DNA of 35,241 nucleotides, taken from assembly GCA_002293125.1 (NCBI GenBank), contig DBCR01000061.1:1-35241 (forward strand). Reading direction: 5' to 3'. Source of the DNA: Opitutia bacterium UBA953. GTDB lineage: Bacteria > Verrucomicrobiota > Verrucomicrobiia > Opitutales > UBA953. The translations under genes were made by a program, and so were the position numbers. Under the pieces are notes generated by a model that saw only the letters and a list, made by a program, of their open reading frames with translations, was not told the DNA's origin and ran no database searches. Positions 1-7,205 of the stretch are shown piece after piece (positions within the stretch are counted from its first letter, which is position 1; every line of letters begins with the position of its first letter).

Positions 1-1521
1 GGCCTTGGAGGCGTGCACGATCGAGGAGAAGGCGTCGACCGGCTCCTCGTTGACTCGGATGTCCATCTTCACGAGGTCCGAGGTGACGTATTCGCCGAGC
101 TCGTAGTCCATCGAGCCGTAACCGCGGGTGATGGACTTCATGCGGTCGTTGAAGTCGACGAGGATCTCATTGAGCGGCAGGAGGCAGACGAGGACGACGC
201 GGTCGCCATCGATGGTCTCGGTCCGTTCGCAGACGCCGCGCTTCTCTTGGACGAGCGTGAGCATGTCGCCGATCGAAGTGCCCGGAATATGGATATGGGC
301 GCGGATGGTCGGCTCTTCGATGTGCTCGATGGCGGACGGATCCGGCATGACGACCGGGTTGTCGAGGATGTGCTCCACTCCGTCGGTGGTATAGACCTTA
401 TACACGACGGACGGGTAGGTCGAAAGGATGTCGAGGTCGTACTCGCGACGGAGACGCTCCTGGACGATCTCCATATGCAACAGGCCGAGGAAGCCGCAGC
501 GGAAACCGAAGCCCAACGCGCTCGAACTCTCGGCGGTGTAGGTCAGCGAGGAGTCGTTGATGGCGAGTTTGGCGAGCGAGGTCTTGAGCTTCTCATAGTC
601 GGCCGTGTCGAGCGGGTAGATGCCGCTGAAGACCATCGGGCTTACTTCCTTGAAGCCCGGGACGGGCTCCTTAGCGGGGTCATTGGCGAGCGTGATGGTG
701 TCGCCGACCTTCACGTCCGCCACTTCGCGGATGTTGATGACGATGTAACCGACGCAACCCGGGCCAAGTTCGTCCTGTGGCTTCATCTTCGGAGAGAAGA
801 TGCCGACTTCCTTGATGACCGAGCGGACGCCGTTGTACATCAGCTCGATGGTCTGGCCGGCCTTGAAGGTACCCGAGAAGACGCGGACGTAACTGATGAC
901 GCCCTTGTAGGAGTCGAAGAGGGAGTCGAAGACCAGCGCGCGGTGGTGCGGGTATTCGGACCAGCGGGGCGGCGGGACGCGCTTGATGATCGCGGCGAAG
1001 ATCTCGTCGATACCGATGCCGGACTTACCCGAAGCGAGGACGGCGTCCTGCGCAGGGATGGTGAGGATGTCTTCGACTTGGCGGCGGGCTTCTTCCGGGC
1101 GGGCGCTCGGGAGGTCGACCTTGTTGATGACCGGGACGATCTCGAGGCCCTGGTTCATCGCGAGGGTGGCGTTGGCGACCGTCTGGGCTTCCACGCCCTG
1201 GGAAGCGTCGATCAGGAGCACCGCGCCTTCGCAGGCGGCGAGGGAGCGGGAGACTTCGTAGGCGAAGTCGACGTGCCCCGGGGTGTCGATGAGATTGAGG
1301 ATATACTGCTTACCGTCCGGCGCGGTGAAGTTCATCGTCACCGGGTGACACTTGATCGTGATGCCCTTTTCGCGCTCGAGGTCCATCGCGTCGAGGAGCT
1401 GCTCCTTCATCTGGCGCTTCTCGATCGTCTTCGTGTGCTCGAGCAGGCGGTCGGAAAGGGTCGTCTTGCCGTGGTCGACGTGCGCGATGATGCAGAAGTT
1501 GCGGATGTGGTCTAAGGACAC
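1..1521 (-). CDS. lepA: Elongation factor 4 (LepA), 3' end cut by window
   Basis: Translational GTPase that acts on the ribosome (back-translocation or initiation quality control). The first 507 codons are visible; the family is about 600 residues, so roughly 90 C-terminal residues lie outside the window. The G-domain motifs are intact: AHVDHGKTT at residues 13-21, DTPGHVD at 79-85 and NKVD at 133-136. Further on, the LepA-type sequence GFRCGFLGLLHMEI is readable. The start is the GTG at 1521-1519, giving MSLDHIRNFCIIAHVDHGK, the usual LepA N-terminus; no ATG and no clear Shine-Dalgarno precede it. It lies 74 bases downstream of fabD on the same strand and may be cotranscribed with it. The long open frame on the opposite strand is a codon-bias shadow. 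Identification is secure. Confidence 0.96.
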   Translation of the reverse strand, partial: MSLDHIRNFCIIAHVDHGKTTLSDRLLEHTKTIEKRQMKEQLLDAMDLEREKGITIKCHPVTMNFTAPDGKQYILNLIDTPGHVDFAYEVSRSLAACEGAVLLIDASQGVEAQTVANATLAMNQGLEIVPVINKVDLPSARPEEARRQVEDILTIPAQDAVLASGKSGIGIDEIFAAIIKRVPPPRWSEYPHHRALVFDSLFDSYKGVISYVRVFSGTFKAGQTIELMYNGVRSVIKEVGIFSPKMKPQDELGPGCVGYIVINIREVADVKVGDTITLANDPAKEPVPGFKEVSPMVFSGIYPLDTADYEKLKTSLAKLAINDSSLTYTAESSSALGFGFRCGFLGLLHMEIVQERLRREYDLDILSTYPSVVYKVYTTDGVEHILDNPVVMPDPSAIEHIEEPTIRAHIHIPGTSIGDMLTLVQEKRGVCERTETIDGDRVVLVCLLPLNEILVDFNDRMKSITRGYGSMDYELGEYVTSDLVKMDIRVNEEPVDAFSSIVHASKA

Positions 1522-1595
1522 GGTAAAGGGGGAAAGGGCTTAATAGGACTGCGGACGGGGCGCTTGTCCAGCGTTAGCCCCAGACGGAAGGGGTT

Positions 1596-2504
1596 TTAGG
1601 CGGGAATATCGGCGAACTCGTGCAACGAGGCCACCGGGGCCGTAGGTGCGGAGCGCTTCATCATGCCGGCCAGGACGCCGCCGGGGCCGCATTCGTAGAA
1701 CTGGGCGATGCCGGTGTCGGCCGCGGCCTTACAATCGTCTTCCCAGAGGACCGAGGAGACCACCTGCTTGACCAGCGCGGCGCGCAGATCGGCCGGCTCG
1801 GCGAGCGTGCCGCCAGTGGTGTTCGAGTAGACGGTCACCTGGGGGCGCTTGAATTCGACGCCCTGCAGGAAGGCCTCGAAGGCTTGGCGGGCGGGCTCCA
1901 TCAGGCGGCTGTGGTAGGCACCGGCCACGACGAGGGGCTTCACGAGCTTGAAGGCGCCGAACTCCTTGGCGCGGGCGACGGCCTGAGCGACCTTCTCGGC
2001 GTCGCCGGAGATCACGACCTGTCCGGGACAGTTGAAGTTCGCGGCGTCGATATCGAACGCGGCGCAGAGTTTGAAGATCTCGTCGCGCGTGCCGCCGATG
2101 ACCGCAGCCATGCCGCCCCTGGTCTGGTCGCAAGCGAGCTGCATCAGGCGACCGCGTTCGGCGACGACCTTGAGGCCGGTCTCGAAATCCCAGACTCCGG
2201 CGAAAGCGTAGGCGGTCAGTTCGCCGAGGGACAGTCCCAGGCAGGCCTTGAGGTCGTTGAGCTTGCCTCGCTCCTTGAGGATCTGGGCGATGGCATACCC
2301 TTGGACGTAAAGGGCGGGCTGGCAGACCCGCGTCTCAGTCAGGAGCTCGGCCGGGCCTTCAAAGCAGGCCTGACGGAGGTCGAACGGCAGCACCTTGGCG
2401 GCGCGGTCGTAGAGGTCCTTGGCGGAGGGGGAGCCTTCATAGAGAGACTTGCCCATACCGACGACTTGGGCGCCTTGACCGGAGAACAGGAGAGCAGTGG
2501 ACAT
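1596..2504 (-). CDS. fabD: Malonyl-CoA:ACP transacylase FabD
   Basis: Transfers malonyl from CoA to acyl carrier protein for type II fatty acid synthesis in the cytoplasm. The protein is 302 residues, the normal family length. GQGAQ is at residues 9-13, the nucleophile Ser92 sits in GLSLGE, the arginine region reads ERGRLMQ, and the catalytic His is in AGAYHSRLM. The family usually has GHSLGE, so the residue before the nucleophile is Leu instead of His. The frame is open for 65 codons upstream, but that stretch is low-complexity leader sequence. The ATG at 2504 gives the standard N-terminus MSTALLFSGQGAQ. The gene is divergent from purH across a 228-base palindromic region and lies upstream of lepA. 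No acpP or fabF is adjacent. Confidence 0.94.
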   Translation of the reverse strand: MSTALLFSGQGAQVVGMGKSLYEGSPSAKDLYDRAAKVLPFDLRQACFEGPAELLTETRVCQPALYVQGYAIAQILKERGKLNDLKACLGLSLGELTAYAFAGVWDFETGLKVVAERGRLMQLACDQTRGGMAAVIGGTRDEIFKLCAAFDIDAANFNCPGQVVISGDAEKVAQAVARAKEFGAFKLVKPLVVAGAYHSRLMEPARQAFEAFLQGVEFKRPQVTVYSNTTGGTLAEPADLRAALVKQVVSSVLWEDDCKAAADTGIAQFYECGPGGVLAGMMKRSAPTAPVASLHEFADIPA

Positions 2505-2558
2505 TGGAAGGAGGGAGGGAAAAAGGGCGGGAGGGTCAATGGTGGATAGAAAGGCAAG

Positions 2559-2667
2559 GGGGCATGCTGGCAAGGGGACACGGGGACATGGAGAGATGCC
2601 AAAAGCATGATAAGAAAGAGATGAGGCATAACGGCCGTGCCCACGTGTCACCTTGCCCACGTGCCCC
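2559..2667. repeat. Imperfect inverted repeat, G-rich left arm and C-rich right arm
   Basis: This fills most of the 228-base gap between the divergent fabD and purH starts. Arms 2559-2585 and 2641-2667 pair at 22 of 27 positions by eye. Because the arms are G-rich then C-rich on both strands, each divergent gene is preceded by a pyrimidine-rich leader. The same architecture recurs at 4320-4428, 27986-28136 and in the 34120-34517 gap. Confidence 0.6.
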
Positions 2668-2693
2668 CTCATTCGCCCCTCCTTCCTTGACCA

Positions 2694-2721
2694 CCCCACC
2701 CCCTACCCCTACCCCTAGCCC
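2694..2721 (-). other. G-quadruplex motif on template strand before purH
   Basis: The plus strand has C-runs at 2694-2697, 2699-2703, 2706-2709, 2712-2715 and 2719-2721, with CCCCTA units. The minus (template) strand therefore carries five G-runs with loops of 1-3 bases, a canonical G-quadruplex pattern. It ends 11 bases before the purH ATG. Folding is not shown, only potential. Confidence 0.55.
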
Positions 2722-2732
2722 TTTCTTTCACC

Positions 2733-4274
2733 ATGCCCATCGCCCTTCTCTCCGTCAGCGACAAGACCGGCCTCCTGCCCTTCGCCCAGGCCCTCGTCAA
2801 GGATCACGGCTACAAGCTCCTCTCGACCGGCGGCACCTCGAAGATGCTGCGCGACGCCGGCCTGCCGGTGACCGACGTCAGCGAACACACGGGCTTCCCG
2901 GAGATCATGGAAGGCCGCGTGAAGACCCTGCACCCGAAGGTCCATGGCGGCCTCCTCTGCCGTCGCGATTCGCATGAGCACCTCGACGAAGCCAAGAAGC
3001 ACGGCATCGAGCTCATCGACCTCGTCGTCGTGAACCTCTACCCGTTCGAAGCCACCGTCGCGAAGCCCCACTGCTCGTTCGAGGACGCCATCGAGAACAT
3101 CGACATCGGCGGCCCGTCCATGCTGCGCAGCGCGGCCAAGAACCACGCTTCGGTCTCCGTCGTCACCGACCCCGCCGACTACGAGCGCGTGCTCGCCGCG
3201 ATGAAGGCGCCTGAGACCCTTGGCGAACTCCGCCGCGAACTCGCCCTCAAGGTCTTCCAGCGCACCTCCGCCTACGACGCCGCGATCGCCAACTACCTCG
3301 AATCCCAGGCTCAGCCCGGCGCCGGCAACGTCCTCGGCCTGCCCTCGCGCTTCACGTCGACCTTGCCGATCGCCCAGCGCCTCCGCTACGGCGAGAATCC
3401 GCACCAGCAGGCCGCGCTCTACGGTTCCTTCCACGAGGCCTTCGAACAGCTGCAAGGCAAGGAACTTAGCTATAACAACATCCTCGATATCACCGCGGCG
3501 ACCTACCTCATCGGTGAGTTCGAGCGCCCGACGATCTGCATCCTCAAGCACACCAACCCTTGCGGCGTGGCTTCAGCTGACACCCTCCTCGAAGCCTGGC
3601 ACAAGGCCTTCGAGACCGACAAGCAGGCCCCGTTCGGCGGCATCATCGTCGCCAACCGCACCGTCGACAAGGGCCTCGCCGAGGCCATCGCCGAAATCTT
3701 CTCCGAAGTCATCATCGCGCCGGAATTCGACGCCGACGCCCTCGCGATCTTCGGCAAGAAGAAGAACCTCCGCCTCATGCGCGCCAAGGTCGGCCTCCGC
3801 GCCGACACCCTCCGCGAAGTCCGCGCCGTCATCGGTGGCGTGCTCGTCCAGGACCGCGACCAGAAGCCCGCCAACCCACGCGACTTCAAGATCGTCACCA
3901 AGCGCCAGCCCACCGCCGATGAGATGACCGCGCTTCTCTTCGGCTGGCGCGTCGTCCGCCATGTGAAGTCCAACGCCATCGTCTATGCCGGCAAGGAACG
4001 CACGCTCAGCGTGGGCGCCGGCCAGATGTCACGCATCGACTCCTCGCGCATCGCGGTCTGGAAGGCCGGCGAAGCCAAGCTCTCGCTCCAAGGCTCGGCC
4101 ATCGCGTCCGACGCCTTCTTCCCCTTCCCTGACGGCCTCCTCGCCGCGGCCGACGCCGGCGCGACCTGCGCGATTCAGCCAGGAGGCTCCGTGAAGGACG
4201 CCGATGTCATCGCCGCCGCTGACGCGCGTGGCATGGCGATGGTCTTCACCGGCATGCGCCACTTTAAGCACTGA
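2733..4274 (+). CDS. purH: Bifunctional AICAR transformylase / IMP cyclohydrolase PurH
   Basis: Catalyses the last two steps of de novo IMP synthesis: formylation of AICAR with 10-formyl-THF, then ring closure. At 513 residues it is full length. The N-terminal MGS-like cyclohydrolase domain (about 1-150) shows LLSTGGTSKML at 29-39 and GRVKTLHPKVHGGL at 61-74. The C-terminal transformylase domain (about 200-513) shows RYGENPHQ at 218-225 and the catalytic Lys-His in KHTNPCG at 272-278. The start is the first ATG after a pyrimidine-rich leader with no Shine-Dalgarno. It is a single gene, divergent from fabD and convergent with parB. A 20-bp hairpin overlaps its stop codon. Confidence 0.97.
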   Translation: MPIALLSVSDKTGLLPFAQALVKDHGYKLLSTGGTSKMLRDAGLPVTDVSEHTGFPEIMEGRVKTLHPKVHGGLLCRRDSHEHLDEAKKHGIELIDLVVVNLYPFEATVAKPHCSFEDAIENIDIGGPSMLRSAAKNHASVSVVTDPADYERVLAAMKAPETLGELRRELALKVFQRTSAYDAAIANYLESQAQPGAGNVLGLPSRFTSTLPIAQRLRYGENPHQQAALYGSFHEAFEQLQGKELSYNNILDITAATYLIGEFERPTICILKHTNPCGVASADTLLEAWHKAFETDKQAPFGGIIVANRTVDKGLAEAIAEIFSEVIIAPEFDADALAIFGKKKNLRLMRAKVGLRADTLREVRAVIGGVLVQDRDQKPANPRDFKIVTKRQPTADEMTALLFGWRVVRHVKSNAIVYAGKERTLSVGAGQMSRIDSSRIAVWKAGEAKLSLQGSAIASDAFFPFPDGLLAAADAGATCAIQPGGSVKDADVIAAADARGMAMVFTGMRHFKH

Positions 4275-4304
4275 GTTCCGCGCAGCGGAACTCAGCGCTT
4301 AAAG
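4262..4304. terminator. Bidirectional terminator-like hairpin at purH stop
   Basis: Arms 4262-4281 and 4285-4304 are 20 bases each with a single A-C mismatch and a 3-base loop (GCA). The left arm contains the last codons and the TGA stop of purH. No T-run follows on the plus strand. Placed between convergent purH and parB, it is likely to end transcription or protect 3' ends in both directions. Confidence 0.6.
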
Positions 4305-4319
4305 CGCAGGGGACACGCT

Positions 4320-4428
4320 GGCATGGTGACACGGGGACAAGGGGGTTGCCCCGCCAAGCGAGGCGGAAGTCTTCCTTTTATGGGCGGCAATGCCGCCGCA
4401 TCACCCCATGTCACCGTGTCACCGTGCC
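4320..4428. repeat. Composite palindrome with two inner hairpins (REP/BIME-like)
   Basis: Outer arms 4320-4344 and 4404-4428 pair at 22 of 25 positions. Between them are two further hairpins: 4351-4355 with 4362-4366, and 4383-4388 with 4392-4397 (GGCGGC AAT GCCGCC). The three-way-junction layout resembles that at 5992-6047 and 11455-11512 although the sequence differs. It lies between convergent purH and parB. Confidence 0.6.
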
Positions 4429-4439
4429 CACTTGCCCAC

Positions 4440-5339
4440 TCAGAGTTTGATTCCAATCTTCTCGAGCAAGCGCGCGAGTTCGTCGTCGCTGCTGAAGGGG
4501 ATCGAGATGCTGCCCTTGGTGCCCTTACGGACGACGGAGACAGGCGAAGCAAAGTGGGAGGCGAGGCGCTTCTGGACGTCGGCGACGACGGTCTGGACGG
4601 CCTGCTTACGTTCGGTCTTCTTGGTCGAGGCGAGCTTCTTGACCTCGGCTTCGGTGGCGCGGACGGAAAGGCCCTTCTCGATCACGAGACGAGCGACCTG
4701 CACGCGATGGGCGATGTTCTCGATGCCGAGCAAGGCCTTGGCATGACCGGCGGAAAGCTGGCCCTTACGCACGTAACCCTGGAGCTCGTTGTCGAGGGCG
4801 AGGAGACGGACGCTGTTCGCGATGCTGGCGCGCGGCTTGCCGAGACGTTCCGCGACGGCTTCCTGGGTGAGGCTAAAGTCACGCATCAGCGAGGCGAAGC
4901 CGAGGGCTTCGTCGATGGCATTAAGATCGGCACGCTGCAGGTTCTCGATCAGCGCGAGCACGGCGCTCGAAGCGTCGCTGGCCTCAAGGATGCGCGCGGT
5001 GATGGTCTTTTCGCCGATCAGCTTGAAGGCGCGGAAGCGGCGTTCGCCAGCGATGAGTTCGTAGCCGTCCTTCAACTTGCGGACGACGATCGGCTGCATG
5101 AGGCCTTCGGAGCGGATGGAGTCCGCGAGTTCCTTCACCTGGGCGTCGTCGAAATCACGGCGCGGCTGACGAGGATTCGGGACGATCGAAGTGAGCAGCA
5201 GTTCCTGCAGCTGGAGAGCCGGCGCGACGGGAGAAGCGGCGGCAACGGTGACCGGAGCGGGCGCGGTGGGCTTGACCACGCCACCGCCGATGAGGGAACC
5301 GAGACCGCGACCGAGGGATTTCTTAGGAGGAGTGGCCAT
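4440..5339 (-). CDS. parB: Chromosome partitioning protein ParB (Spo0J/Noc family)
   Basis: CTP-dependent DNA clamp that loads at parS and partitions the origin region with ParA. The protein is 299 residues. The N-terminal GRGLGSLIGGG (10-20) is the ParA-contacting type. PNPRQPR (54-60) and GERRFRA (98-104) form the CTP-binding N-domain, ENLQRADLN (132-140) follows, and a helix-turn-helix lies at about 156-177, then a C-terminal dimer region. I chose the ATG at 5339; the 21 upstream in-frame codons overlap the end of the neighbouring gene and do not fit the family. No parA is adjacent, and the upstream partner is a LysM protein 19 bases away. I found no parS-like palindrome (TGTTTCACGTGAAACA) in the window. 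Confidence 0.95.
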   Translation of the reverse strand: MATPPKKSLGRGLGSLIGGGVVKPTAPAPVTVAAASPVAPALQLQELLLTSIVPNPRQPRRDFDDAQVKELADSIRSEGLMQPIVVRKLKDGYELIAGERRFRAFKLIGEKTITARILEASDASSAVLALIENLQRADLNAIDEALGFASLMRDFSLTQEAVAERLGKPRASIANSVRLLALDNELQGYVRKGQLSAGHAKALLGIENIAHRVQVARLVIEKGLSVRATEAEVKKLASTKKTERKQAVQTVVADVQKRLASHFASPVSVVRKGTKGSISIPFSSDDELARLLEKIGIKL

Positions 5340-5358
5340 GGGGCTTGTTTGAAAGAGA

Positions 5359-5952
5359 TCAGCGAGCCGGGGTTTCGGCCTGCGGGACGAAGACATCGAC
5401 ATCCGCTTTCAGGGCGGCAGGCGAGGAAAGGTTGTTCGCTTTCAGAATCCAATCGACCTTGGAGCCATTGCGCAGGGCGATCTTCGTGACGGTATCGCCC
5501 GATTTGACGCGATAGACGATGCCGGTCTGGGGGACGCCGGAAGAGCCACCCGCATCGGTTGTGGCGGGGGCTTCGGTCTGAGCGGCAGGAGCATTGGGCG
5601 ACTTGCCAGCCTTCGTGGCAGGAGCGGGGCCGGTCTTACCGAGGGCCGCGTTCACTTGGCGAGTGAGCTCGGCGAGCGCCGCGTTCACTTCGTCGGTCTG
5701 TTGCTTCAAGCGACGATCCACCTCAGTCAAGGTTTCGGCTCGTGCCTTGGAGATCGCTTCACCTTGCGATACGGCCGGAGACTGGCTGGCCTTCTGGCGA
5801 TTGAGGGCCGAGCGCAGGTCCGCGTTCTCGAGCTTCAGCTTCTCGACCTCGATCCGGAGCTCGGCGAGGTCCTGCTGCATGCCCGCGATTTGGGCGTTCT
5901 GAGCCGAGAGGGGAAGAAGACCGAGGAAAAGAAAAAGGATGCCGAGACGCAT
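5359..5952 (-). CDS. Secreted coiled-coil LysM-domain protein
   Basis: A 197-residue envelope protein predicted to bind peptidoglycan. Residues 1-18 (MRLGILFLFLGLLPLSAQ) are a signal peptide. Residues 22-105 are rich in heptad-like Glu, Leu, Lys and Gln and should form a coiled coil. Residues 106-140 are a Pro/Ala/Thr linker. Residues 147-189 are a LysM module (YRVKSGDTVTKIA...ILKANNL...FVPQ). The frame is open 26 codons further upstream, but the signal peptide fixes the ATG at 5952. It is 19 bases upstream of parB and probably cotranscribed. The coiled coil followed by LysM recalls divisome or cell-wall accessory proteins; the exact role is unknown. Confidence 0.85.
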   Translation of the reverse strand: MRLGILFLFLGLLPLSAQNAQIAGMQQDLAELRIEVEKLKLENADLRSALNRQKASQSPAVSQGEAISKARAETLTEVDRRLKQQTDEVNAALAELTRQVNAALGKTGPAPATKAGKSPNAPAAQTEAPATTDAGGSSGVPQTGIVYRVKSGDTVTKIALRNGSKVDWILKANNLSSPAALKADVDVFVPQAETPAR

Positions 5953-5991
5953 GGACGGAGGAAAACATGCCCAAGGCGGGAGAGCAAGCAA

Positions 5992-6047
5992 GGTAGGGCT
6001 GGGCACCCTCGCCCAGCCGCGGCTGACCAAGGTTGGTCAGCCCTACC
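5992..6047. repeat. Intergenic palindromic element, GGTAGGGCT family, copy 1
   Basis: Outer arms GGTAGGGCT (5992-6000) and AGCCCTACC (6039-6047) are exact inverse complements. Inside are two hairpins: 5998-6004 with 6011-6017 (GCTGGGC/GCCCAGC), and 6021-6030 with 6033-6042. It lies between the divergent LysM gene and mnmA. Related copies are at 11455-11512 and, truncated by the window end, at 35220-35241. Confidence 0.75.
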
Positions 6048-6056
6048 CATTAACTA

Positions 6057-6078
6057 CCCCCACCCCTGCCCCTACCCC
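6057..6078 (-). other. G-quadruplex motif on template strand before mnmA
   Basis: Plus-strand C-runs at 6057-6061, 6063-6066, 6069-6072 and 6075-6078 give four G-runs on the template strand with 1-2 base loops. It lies about 50 bases before the mnmA ATG and directly follows the palindromic element at 5992-6047. Confidence 0.5.
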
Positions 6079-6126
6079 TTCAATTAATCTGTATCCCCGC
6101 CCGTCCCCGCCCTACCTTGCCAGCCG

Positions 6127-7203
6127 ATGTCCAAGGTCCTGGTAGCCCTCTCCGGTGGTGTTGATAGCGCCGTGGCGGCCCTTCTGCTCAAGCAGCAAGG
6201 GCATGAGGTGCATTCCGCCTACTTCCGGACCTGGATGAACGAGGAGGGCCTCCCCTTCCCCGGCGAATGCCCCTGGGAGGACGACGTCCGTAACGCCCAG
6301 GCGGTCGCCGAGCACCTGGGTCTCCCCTTCCGGATCATCGACCTCGTCCAGGACTACCGCGACACGGTCGTCCAATACCTCGTGGACGGGTACCGCCAAG
6401 GCCTGACCCCGAACCCCGACATCATCTGCAATCGCGAGATGAAGTTCGGCGTCTTCCTGCGCAAGGCGATCAAGGACGGCTATGACGTCATCGCGACCGG
6501 CCACTACGCGCGCCGACGTGAAAATACCGACGGCACGTTCGACCTGCTCGAAGGCCTCGACCCGAATAAAGACCAGTCTTACTTCCTCGCGCTGCTCCGG
6601 CAGGAACAGCTCGCGAAGGCGATCTTCCCGATCGGCGAACTGCTCAAGCCCGAAGTCCGTCAACTCGCGGCGGACGCGAAGCTGCCGAACGCGGAACGCA
6701 AGGACAGCCAAGGTATCTGCTTCCTCGGCCAGATTCCCGTGCAGGATTTCCTCGAGCGACACATCCCGGATTCACCCGGCCCGGTCGTCAACGCCGCCGG
6801 CAAGGAAATCGGCAGGCATCGCGGCCTCCATCGCTATACCGTCGGCCAGCGCAAGGGTATCGGCCTGCCCTCCAACACCGATAACGAATACTTCGTGGTC
6901 GTGAAGAAAGACTTTGCCACGAACACCCTGCACGTCGCCTTCGATAAACCGGACGCGCCGTGGCTCTACACCGGAGAAGCCATCGCACGTGATTTCACCT
7001 GGATCAACCAGCCCGTGGACGGCGAACAGGATATCCTCGCCCGTGTGCGTTACCGCGATAAAGCCACGCCAGCCCGCTTCATCCCGCATCCCGACGGTAC
7101 CGTCCGCCTCCGCTTCGCCGAGACCCAGCGCGGCCTCGCCCCCGGCCAGGTCCTCGCCGTTTACCACGACCGCGTCCTCCTGGGCGGAGGAGTATTCGTT
7201 TAA
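6127..7203 (+). CDS. mnmA: tRNA-specific 2-thiouridylase MnmA
   Basis: Installs the 2-thio group on U34 of tRNA-Lys, -Glu and -Gln, using ATP and sulfur relayed from a cysteine desulfurase. At 358 residues it is full length. The PP-loop SGGVDS is at residues 9-14. The two catalytic cysteines are present: Cys101 in NPDIICNREMKF and Cys198 in SQGICFLG. The C-terminal RYTVGQRKGIG region and beta-barrel are also recognisable. The start is the first ATG after a C-rich leader; no Shine-Dalgarno is visible. A near-perfect inverted repeat begins three bases after the stop. Confidence 0.96.
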   Translation: MSKVLVALSGGVDSAVAALLLKQQGHEVHSAYFRTWMNEEGLPFPGECPWEDDVRNAQAVAEHLGLPFRIIDLVQDYRDTVVQYLVDGYRQGLTPNPDIICNREMKFGVFLRKAIKDGYDVIATGHYARRRENTDGTFDLLEGLDPNKDQSYFLALLRQEQLAKAIFPIGELLKPEVRQLAADAKLPNAERKDSQGICFLGQIPVQDFLERHIPDSPGPVVNAAGKEIGRHRGLHRYTVGQRKGIGLPSNTDNEYFVVVKKDFATNTLHVAFDKPDAPWLYTGEAIARDFTWINQPVDGEQDILARVRYRDKATPARFIPHPDGTVRLRFAETQRGLAPGQVLAVYHDRVLLGGGVFV

Positions 7204-7205
7204 AA

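Noticed and set aside
13..1515. Long plus-strand open frame of 500 codons opposite lepA
   Set aside because: It is a mirror of the lepA frame: high GC and the third-position bias of the real gene keep the opposite strand open. The translation is Asp/Glu/Arg/Val-rich without any domain.
4440..5339. parS site near parB
   Set aside because: Scanning by eye for TGTTTCACGTGAAACA or close variants found none in the window.
4323..5489. Plus-strand open frame opposite parB
   Set aside because: Antisense shadow of parB with no recognisable domain; it begins in the palindromic repeat.
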